Shown: positions 32,267-39,700 of the stretch, piece after piece
Position numbering within the stretch: position 1 is the first letter of the stretch
Layout: the number at the start of each line of letters is the position of its first letter
Assembly: GCA_900766495.1 (NCBI GenBank)
Contig: CAAFVM010000036.1
Coordinates: 1-49,320 of the forward strand
DNA: 49,320 nt
Reading direction: 5' to 3'
From: Clostridia bacterium
GTDB lineage: Bacteria; Bacillota; Clostridia; Christensenellales; Borkfalkiaceae
Position numbers and translations under genes: made by a program
The notes under the pieces: generated by a model
Seen by the model: only the letters and a program-made list of their open reading frames with translations
Told to the model about the DNA's origin: nothing
Database searches by the model: none

Positions 32267-32341
32267 TTATTCTCCGATTTTATTTATCTGCACGCCCTTT
32301 TCCTCGGGTATTTTTACATTGAAATGCTTGTTAACAGCCAT
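32267..32341 (-). other. Possible 24-codon small ORF between Maf and MreB genes
   Basis: On the minus strand ATG 32341 opens MAVNKHFNVKIPEEKGVQIN and four more codons to TAA, ending seven bases before the MreB-like ATG. The frame is open ~14 codons further upstream without an ATG. No good ribosome site is seen. Either a small protein or chance. Confidence 0.2.
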
Positions 32342-32381
32342 ATAGACCGACTTTTTAATGTCAACAGCTACCGACAGCGGG

Positions 32382-32966
32382 CTAATTTACCTTTTCAAGT
32401 TCGTAAGCCGAAAGCAGTTTTTGCATGGTTTCTTTATTGAAACCTATAACGTTATAGTAACTACCCTCAACGCACTCGACCAGTCCGTAACCGTCCTGAA
32501 CGCCGTAGCCGCCGGCTTTATCCATGCCCAAGCCGCTTTTTACGTAAGCTTCAACGGTTTCGTTTGAAAGAACGTTGAATTTAACCGACGAACGTTCGGC
32601 TCCGCAAATGCGTTTGCCGCACGCTATAAGGCAATAGCCCGTCCACACTTCGTGAACATTACCCGAAAGTTCGTTCAGCATTCGGCGCTCGTCGTCGTCC
32701 GATTTAGGCTTTTGTAAAATTTCGCCGCGGAACGCGACCACAGTGTCCATCCCTATAACCACGGTTTGGCTTTTCTGCTCGGGCGAAAGCGACGAAAAAA
32801 TTTCTTCGGCTTTGCCGCGCGCCACGTTCTGCACTATTTTCTCGGGTGTAAGGGAAAAATCCACAAACTCCTCGCCCTGCGCGGGAATTATTTGAAATTT
32901 ATAGCCGAGCGAAGATAAAATTTCTATTCTTCGCGGCGATTTGCTTGCAAGAATAAGTTTAAGCAT
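32382..32966 (-). CDS. maf: Maf-family nucleotide pyrophosphatase
   Basis: 194 residues from ATG 32966; a frame open to 33005 adds residues unlike the family. Motifs: LASKSPRRIEIL at the start, GMDTVVAFRGEILQKPKS (catalytic Asp) and ELSGNVHEVWTG, then GGYGVQDGYGLVECVEGSYYNVIG. The YhdE-type set suggests dTTP/UTP pyrophosphatase, preventing incorporation of odd nucleotides and affecting septum formation. It precedes the MreB-like gene in the same direction. Confidence 0.93.
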   Translation of the reverse strand: MLKLILASKSPRRIEILSSLGYKFQIIPAQGEEFVDFSLTPEKIVQNVARGKAEEIFSSLSPEQKSQTVVIGMDTVVAFRGEILQKPKSDDDERRMLNELSGNVHEVWTGYCLIACGKRICGAERSSVKFNVLSNETVEAYVKSGLGMDKAGGYGVQDGYGLVECVEGSYYNVIGFNKETMQKLLSAYELEKVN

Positions 32967-33107
32967 AATAGTTCCGTTCTTTTTCAGTCGACCGCCGCCG
33001 GCCATACGTGCACGGTAAGCGAAACGAAAGCTTGACTAATCACCGCTAATTATACAAAAAAACGCGTTTTTTGTCTACGCTTTTTTACCGTTTACAACCA
33101 AAACGAA

Positions 33108-33137
33108 TAAAAAAGTTGCCGCAAATAAAGCGGCAAC
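33108..33137 (-). terminator. Intrinsic terminator after ROK-like kinase gene
   Basis: On the minus strand GTTGCCGC, a seven-base loop and GCGGCAAC are followed by six T. Confidence 0.9.
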
Positions 33138-33161
33138 TCAATAAATTTTTTAAATTAGTTT

Positions 33162-33190
33162 GGCTATAAGCCCGTTAAACGCACTTTCGG
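33162..33190 (+). repeat. Dispersed element after ROK-like kinase gene
   Basis: GGCTATAAGCCCGTTAAACG, then CACTTTCGG. It shares the right-hand flank with the copy at 26102 and lies between a stop codon and the terminator at 33108-33137. Confidence 0.7.
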
Positions 33191-33228
33191 CTCATTTTTC
33201 AAAAGCTGCCGAACGCGCCAAAATCGGG

Positions 33229-34593
33229 TTAGCCTATATCGGTAAGCGAAGCCGCTGCAATCGACTGACCTACGCGACGGCTGTTCTCGTCGGGCATTTC
33301 GATGCTGATCGATGAATACTCGGGAAATTCGGAATAAAGAACCTCGCGCGCTTTGTTCACGATTATATCGCCGCCCTTGCCGCTCGTAACCCTGCCGAGC
33401 AAAAGCAAATGCTTAATGTCGTAGAACTTGCAGTAGTAAGCTATTGTATAGCCGAGGTAAATACCTATGTCGTTGTAAATTTTAGCAGCTCTTTCGTCGC
33501 CGTCCGCCATAAGCTTCTGAACGACTTTAAGCTTCTGCGCGGGGGATAATCCGTCCTCGAACTCTATGCCCGCATAACCGGCAAGCTTAATAACGCCGTC
33601 CTGCGAGAAATATTTAACGCCGCAGCCGTAATCGCCGCTCCATTCGTCAACCATCGCCTGTTTATTGAAGTCAACGGGAACGAACGCAAGCTCGCTTAAC
33701 CAGCCGTTGAGCGTGCCGCCGAGGTTAATGTACCCGCCGGCTTCGCTGGTGCCCATAGCTATGCCCAAAATACCGGTGTCGTTAAGGTCGATGGCTCCCG
33801 CCAGAGCGGTAACGTCACCGTCGTTGGCAACCTCGATGGGAGCGCCGATTTCTTTTGCTATATCGGTATACATCGTGCGCACGTGTTTTTTGAAATCCTC
33901 TTCGGGAACCTTCAAAAACAACGAGGCGACCATTATTTTATTATCGATGTAAACGCCTGCCGAAGAAACGCCGATAGCGTCTACGCGGGGCATTTTCGAA
34001 GCCGCGGTAAGCATCGCGGTTTTAATCCCGTCGTAATGATAGTGATAATCGGACGTGGTTTTGGGGTTCCATACTACCTCTTCGCTGTAAACCACTTTGC
34101 CGTCGATAACCGCGCTGACTTTTCTGTCGCTTCCGCCCGCGTCGAAACCTATGCGGCAACCGTTGAGATGACCGCCGATTGCAAGCGAGCATTTTTTCTC
34201 GGCTGGAAAGTCGTTTTCGCAATAAACCACCTCGAAATCGTGTTCGTAAACGTTAGCCATAAAGTTACGGTCGAAATCGCGCGCGCCGCCTACCGAATAA
34301 TCGGCTTTAATCTTTTCGTAAACGTATTTGTCGCCCGCAAGGTAAATTTTATAGCCGCCGGCAACCCACAGAATGCTTTTAATAACTCTTTCGGCAACCT
34401 CGTAAGAAAGCTCTTTTTTAGCTTGGTCGTCGGTGTCGAAAATTTCAAGATTATAAATAAAGTTGTAACCGTTGTTGCGCTCAACGCAAATTTTTAAAGT
34501 TTTGTGCGCTTCTTTGCTTACTTTTTCGGCAAATTCGCGCAAAACCATAATCATAGGCTTAAAGCCCTTATCGTATTCGGGAACGAATTTCAT
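33229..34593 (-). CDS. ROK-like sugar kinase with N-terminal extension
   Basis: 454 residues, longer than usual ROK kinases (~300). A ~145-residue N-terminal alpha/beta extension precedes the ASHKA core, where phosphate-1 is CRIGFDAGGSDRKVSAVIDG (near 152), phosphate-2 region VANDGDVTALAGA and MGTSEAGGYINLGGTL, and the adenosine segment LLLGRVTSGKGGD. The extension has no recognised family. The likely role is phosphorylation of a sugar; no transporter is adjacent. A promoter (TTTACA, 17 bases, TATATT; 34730-34702 on the minus strand) precedes it. A GCGG-type ribosome site is present. Confidence 0.8.
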   Translation of the reverse strand: MKFVPEYDKGFKPMIMVLREFAEKVSKEAHKTLKICVERNNGYNFIYNLEIFDTDDQAKKELSYEVAERVIKSILWVAGGYKIYLAGDKYVYEKIKADYSVGGARDFDRNFMANVYEHDFEVVYCENDFPAEKKCSLAIGGHLNGCRIGFDAGGSDRKVSAVIDGKVVYSEEVVWNPKTTSDYHYHYDGIKTAMLTAASKMPRVDAIGVSSAGVYIDNKIMVASLFLKVPEEDFKKHVRTMYTDIAKEIGAPIEVANDGDVTALAGAIDLNDTGILGIAMGTSEAGGYINLGGTLNGWLSELAFVPVDFNKQAMVDEWSGDYGCGVKYFSQDGVIKLAGYAGIEFEDGLSPAQKLKVVQKLMADGDERAAKIYNDIGIYLGYTIAYYCKFYDIKHLLLLGRVTSGKGGDIIVNKAREVLYSEFPEYSSISIEMPDENSRRVGQSIAAASLTDIG

Positions 34594-34701
34594 AACTTTT
34601 TATCCGCCTTTATTTAATATTCGAAGCGGCGAGCCGCCCCGTTTCGCTTTTTGCGCCGACCGCAAAAAACAAGTTTCGCCCGCGCGTCTTCAAGCATCTT
34701 A

Positions 34702-34730
34702 AATATACCACTTTTTCGCCCTCGTGTAAA
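34702..34730 (-). promoter_or_regulatory. Promoter of ROK-like kinase gene
   Basis: On the minus strand TTTACA (34730-34725), a 17-base spacer and TATATT (34707-34702). Confidence 0.6.
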
Positions 34731-34803
34731 TAAAAAAAGAACGCATTTTTTTGCACTAAAAGACACTCAATTAAAAATTATTTAAAAATTTTTTAAATAA
34801 GTA

Positions 34804-34832
34804 TTGCAAAAAAGGCGCAAACAAGGTATAAT
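34804..34832 (+). promoter_or_regulatory. Promoter of AraC-family gene
   Basis: TTGCAA, a 17-base spacer and TATAAT, 100 bases before ATG 34932. Confidence 0.75.
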
Positions 34833-34931
34833 AAGCCCGAAAAGCAAAGCCGCAGGCTACCTGTTTAAGAGGCGGACAAGCGGCGGCAAAAACGCAAAAA
34901 CACAAGAAAAACGTTAAAAAAGGAAGAAAAA

Positions 34932-35834
34932 ATGGAAATCCGCAACGAAAATTACCAAAAAAGCACGCTGAAAAGCGTTATAAAAATAAGTGCGGTTTAC
35001 ACCATACATTATTTTAAATACGGCAAAAATTTTAAAGTCCCCGCCGAGCGTCACAACTTCTGGGAAATGGTTTACGTGGATTCGGGCGAAGTTGGCATTA
35101 TTTCGGACGACAAGGAATTTACCTTAAAACAAGGCGAAGCGTTTTTTCACCGCCCAAACGAACTGCACACCATTTACACGAACGACAGTTTCGGCAATTC
35201 CGCAATTATTTCGTTCGATTGCATGAATCGCGAAATGAATTATTTCGCCGATAAAATATTTAAATTCGGCGAGTTCGAAAAAATTCTTCTGGGCAAAATA
35301 ATAACCGAAACGCCGCGCTGTTTTTCAGATAAGCTTAATCAGATTTATCTTACAAAAATGACTAAACGCAAACAGACGCCCCCGGGAAGCGAACAATTCA
35401 TAAAAAACAGCATCGAACTTATTTTGCTGTCGCTTATAAGTCGCGACGGCGAAAAAAGCGGAGTTAAAAACGTAACCGACAACATAGCCAACTTGCAATC
35501 GGATAAGATCGTAGCCAACATTGTAAAAATTCTTAACGAACACCTTTATACTTCTATCGACCTCGACACCATTTCCAAAGAGTTGTTCTTTTCTAAAACA
35601 TACATTAAAAACGTTTTTAAAAAGAATATGGGCATAAGCATTATTCAATATTATATATTGCTTAAAATCGAGGAGTCGAAAAAACTGATAAGCCAACGAA
35701 AATACACTTATACCGAAATAGCCAACATTATGGGGTTCAACTCGGTACATTATTTTTCAAGGCTTTTTAAGGCGCACACCGATATGACTCCGTCGGAATA
35801 CGCTAAATCCATTAAAGCCGACAACGTCCTCTGA
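34932..35834 (+). CDS. AraC-family regulator (cupin sensor + double HTH)
   Basis: 300 residues. The N-terminal cupin (FKVPAERHNFWEMVYVDSGE, then LKQGEAFFHRPNELHTIY) is followed by a C-terminal double helix-turn-helix (LDTISKELFFSKTYIKNVFK and YTEIANIMGFNSVHYFSRLFK) with the MTPSEYAKS ending. AAGGAAG precedes the ATG. It is divergent from the ROK-like kinase gene and shares a 340-base control region with it, so it may respond to the same sugar. Confidence 0.9.
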   Translation: MEIRNENYQKSTLKSVIKISAVYTIHYFKYGKNFKVPAERHNFWEMVYVDSGEVGIISDDKEFTLKQGEAFFHRPNELHTIYTNDSFGNSAIISFDCMNREMNYFADKIFKFGEFEKILLGKIITETPRCFSDKLNQIYLTKMTKRKQTPPGSEQFIKNSIELILLSLISRDGEKSGVKNVTDNIANLQSDKIVANIVKILNEHLYTSIDLDTISKELFFSKTYIKNVFKKNMGISIIQYYILLKIEESKKLISQRKYTYTEIANIMGFNSVHYFSRLFKAHTDMTPSEYAKSIKADNVL

Positions 35835-35879
35835 TTTTTTTCTCCCCGTTTTCTTTCTTCTTCCCCGCGTTTTTTCTAA

Positions 35880-36140
35880 TTCCCCGCGACGAGGTTATTG
35901 CCGGCATTTAAGGACTGCGCCGCGAGGGTTAAGTAGTGCCTAATCAAGCAACGCTTCCGCGAGATGAAAGGACTACGCTCAACATAACAAAAAAACAATA
36001 TTGTTATTTACGACGGCAATTAATCTATAATTGGATTTTCACTTGTAGGGGCGACCATCGGTCGCCCGTTTTTTATCGATTGTGTGTCCACCCTGTCATT
36101 CCGAGCGAAACCCGGGAATCTCGTAAAAACGAAACGTTAC
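35880..36140 (+). repeat. Dispersed composite intergenic repeat, copy 2 (with insert)
   Basis: It repeats the blocks of 4251-4405 in order (GCGACGAGGTT, GCCGCGAGGGTTAAGTAG, AAGCAACGCTTCCGCGAGAT, CTCAACATAACA, GTCATTCCGAGCGAAACC). It differs by a ~100-base insert holding the hairpin at 36046-36076. Confidence 0.75.
36046..36076 (+). terminator. GGGCGACC hairpin with T run
   Basis: GGGCGACC, a three-base loop and GGTCGCCC are followed by GTTTTTT. It may end AraC transcripts, but the sequence is also a common repeat block. Confidence 0.6.
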
Positions 36141-36516
36141 CCTAATTAAAAAAACGCCTCTCCTTTCACATATAAACAACAACAAAAAAATAAGCGTTCA
36201 AAATTCATTTTTATAACGGCAATTTTTTGAACTCAATAACAAATACGCTTTTTGTTTTTACTAAATTATCGCTCTTTCTGCGGTAATTTTTTTATTTATA
36301 TCCTAATTATTTTTTACTTGTAAACCTATTCATATCCCGCGCTTTACAATAGCTAATTTACAAATAAACAGCAAAATTGCACATTTTACTATATTTTCAG
36401 TTATTCAAAATTCGTCTTACGTTAAAAGCAAAAAACATTCAAAACTTATTTATGCGACGTTCGTCATTTTTCAACGGCAATTTTCAATATTTTTTCAAAA
36501 AATATTTTAATTTTTG
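36141..36516. other. AT-rich stretch without a supported gene
   Basis: No reading frame, RNA family or strong structure was recognised. AT content is clearly higher than in neighbouring genes. Confidence 0.6.
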
Positions 36517-36546
36517 TTGACAGGATTACTTTTCGCGTGTTAAAAT
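36517..36546 (+). promoter_or_regulatory. Distal promoter of RHS gene
   Basis: TTGACA, an 18-base spacer and TAAAAT. It gives a ~165-base leader. Confidence 0.65.
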
Positions 36547-36618
36547 AAAACAAAAAGATATACAGGATGTTTCTTAATTTGTTGCAAAGCAAGTTGCCAT
36601 TATAGTGTCATAACTCTA

Positions 36619-36647
36619 TTGACAAAGCCCGCCTCTCGTTTTATGAT
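36619..36647 (+). promoter_or_regulatory. Proximal promoter of RHS gene
   Basis: TTGACA, a 17-base spacer and TATGAT, 73 bases before ATG 36720. Confidence 0.65.
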
Positions 36648-36719
36648 TAAAGCGAACCGTGGGATTGGCAAATTCGCGACACGCCTTTCCCTCGGTATTA
36701 AAAAAAGAGGGAAAAATAA

Positions 36720-39700
36720 ATGAGCAACAACAAAAAAGTGGGCGTAATAGTCCCCTATAACTCAGCTGCCTGTTCAGATTTCGCAAACCGGATTAAACAG
36801 CGGCTTGAAAACGAATTCGATAATCCGTATAACGTCACAATTTTTTCAAGCAACGGCGATATGAACACACAGGGCAACCTGTTAGACATGGTCGACTCCG
36901 CAAACTACGACTATGTAGTTCTTTGGTCGCTCGACAACGTCAACTCGCAAACAAATAAACTTCTTTTCCTGACAGAACACGGAACAAAAGTTATATTGTT
37001 TCACGACCAAATATTCGAAGAACAACAGCAAGATAATATTTATCACGCGTTGCCCGATTTTTACTCAATCGGGGTTGAGTTCGGGGAAAAGGTTCACGAA
37101 AAACTTGACCTTAGCAGTTTTAACCTTGACGACACGTCGCCCGAAAACGTAAAAAGGATTACGTTTACCCGCCCCGACCCCAACGAGCCCGATTATATAT
37201 ATCGCAACCTGCGCGCGGGGTTCGATTCGGTTTTAGAAGATTACGTCAACGCAGGCCGAGTAATCGTATCGGATTTATATATATACGACCTTAACAACGA
37301 AGACGCAATGCGCGAAACGTTTTCAAGCGAAATAGCGCGTTCGGGTAACGAACTTCCGCATGCCATAGTTTGCTTTGACGATCGCATCTCCGACCAGGCG
37401 ATAGAAGCCTACGACCTGGCGGGAATAGATTTACCCATGCTTATCGGCTTCGGCGGAACCGAAAACACCGACACCAACATTGAAGATTTGAAACAAACTT
37501 TCAGCGTGTCGGAAGATTTTGCGGTTATGGGCGGCAGAATTGCCGATTGGATTTACGACGCAGATTACGGCTCGCTTGATATGACTAGCGACGAAGCGTT
37601 TTTCACAGAAGAATTATACAACGGAACCACTATAAAAGGCATAAAGCTTACCGATTTTATTCGCAAGGGACCGGAAGAAATCGAAGTTACGGGCGTTTCG
37701 TTAAACACCAAACCGTATAAATCATTTTATACTTCGGGTGAAAATCTTCGTTTTTCAAAAATTACGGCAATCGAGCATTATTCCAACAACACGAGCAAGC
37801 CGGTAACTCTTTACCCGGATAAAAAAACTCTTCGTTTTTCAAAAGTTAGTCTTATGGAAGAATTGCGGCTTCTTGACGATTCCGGCGAAATCACTTCGAA
37901 TTTAAAGGTTTATAAACAAAACGGGCAGAAAAACGGCGATTGCACCGTAATGCAGGATATGGGAAGCTCGGGTAAAGGCGAATTAAATCTTTACGACCGC
38001 ACTTTCAAATATAAATTCAACGATTTTTACAAATGCGACGGCAGCGTGCCTATCTCGATTTCGCACATATACAACCCTAATTCAATAAATCCTTTACCTT
38101 TAGGCTACGGTTGGAGAACCAACTTCGACCAAATCGTAAGGGAAATCGATTTTGTTGACGGAACGACCACAACCAAAAAGTGGGAATATACCGATAAAGA
38201 GGGTAAAAAATATTATTTCGATAAAGTAGACGGAACCGAGGAAGAAACGGCAGCCGGCAGAAGCGATATTCGATGCAACGAGTTGGGGCTTGATTTGTTC
38301 AAAAGCACTAGCGGCGCAATCGTAACGCTTGTAGACCGCAGCGCGAACACTATGTTGTTCGAAAAAAATTTAAATAACGAATACGTTCTTTCCGAAATAC
38401 ACAACTATCCGTCAAAACCGACAATCCCCATAACCAAACATCTTATAAAAATAGAGCGTTTGGCAAACGGTAATATAAATAAAATTAAAGCAGGTTTAAC
38501 TCCCGACGGAAAAATTCCGTGCGTTCGGTTCGGTTATGACAGCACCGGATACCTTGTAAGCATTTGGTACAGTAAAGACGGAACCGAAAACGCGTTTATT
38601 CAATACGTTACGTTTGCTTACAGTCAATCGAATTTAATCAGCATAGTTCAGGCTTCTCTCGCCGGCTCTACGATAATAACAAATACAACAAGATTTTTAG
38701 TATCGACAAACACCGAACAATTCAAAGTTTCTAATCTTCAATCGAAAGACGGCGACGGCAACCCCAAAAGTATCATTTATACGCTTGATGGGGCGATTGC
38801 ATCAAAAAAGGTTACCAAAATTTCGATAGGCTATTCTACCGACGAGACCAAGCGCGAAGTAACCGTAGTTCGCGGCGGAACGCATACGACGACGGACGAC
38901 CACCCGCAGTTTGTAACAGGCGTAACCGAGCTTGAACATAACGACAGGGTTACCGTTACGGCATTCAACGAATATTCCGAATGCGGGTCTTATTGCTACG
39001 ATAAAGGAGCAAACGGCTCGTATGCGAAATTAGGCAGAGCGATAGCGGCGACGAGCAACGGTTTCGATTACGCCGAGCATGCAAGCAAATATTCCAACAA
39101 TTACGACATAGTTCACGACGAATTCGGCAGCGACGTTTGCGGTTGGACGGGCGGAACGCTTTCGACCGAAGCTTTCGTTAAAGGCAATAAGTGCCTGAAA
39201 GCGGGAAGCGGCAAAAAATTAGTTCGTCAAATCACTTTATCCGACCAAATAGCAGAGGGAACCTCGGCTTTCGCTTCTTTCTGGGTAAAAGGTTCGGTCG
39301 ACGAAATTTCCATTGCCATTAAAGCCGCAAACAACAACGTGGTAGTGAAAGACACGCCTTTCTGCACAGCTAAAAATATGCCGGACAAATGGCAATATGC
39401 GGCAATCGGAACAGGCGGACTTAAGCCAAAAGACGTTATTACCATAGTGATTGCAAGTCAGCAATCGGGCGATTTCTATATAGACGATTTCAGGCTTACC
39501 GCCCTGCCCTACGAAACAAAAACCGACATACCCGACAACGAATACAACGCTTTCGGCAACATAACCAAGTGCTATAACTACGAGCCTATCACTCAAAAAG
39601 TAGTATGCACTCAAACCGATTATAAGGCAGACGGCGTTACGAAAACCGCGGTAACGGTTACCCGAGGCGACGAGCGAATAAGTCGCGTAGAATACGAAAC

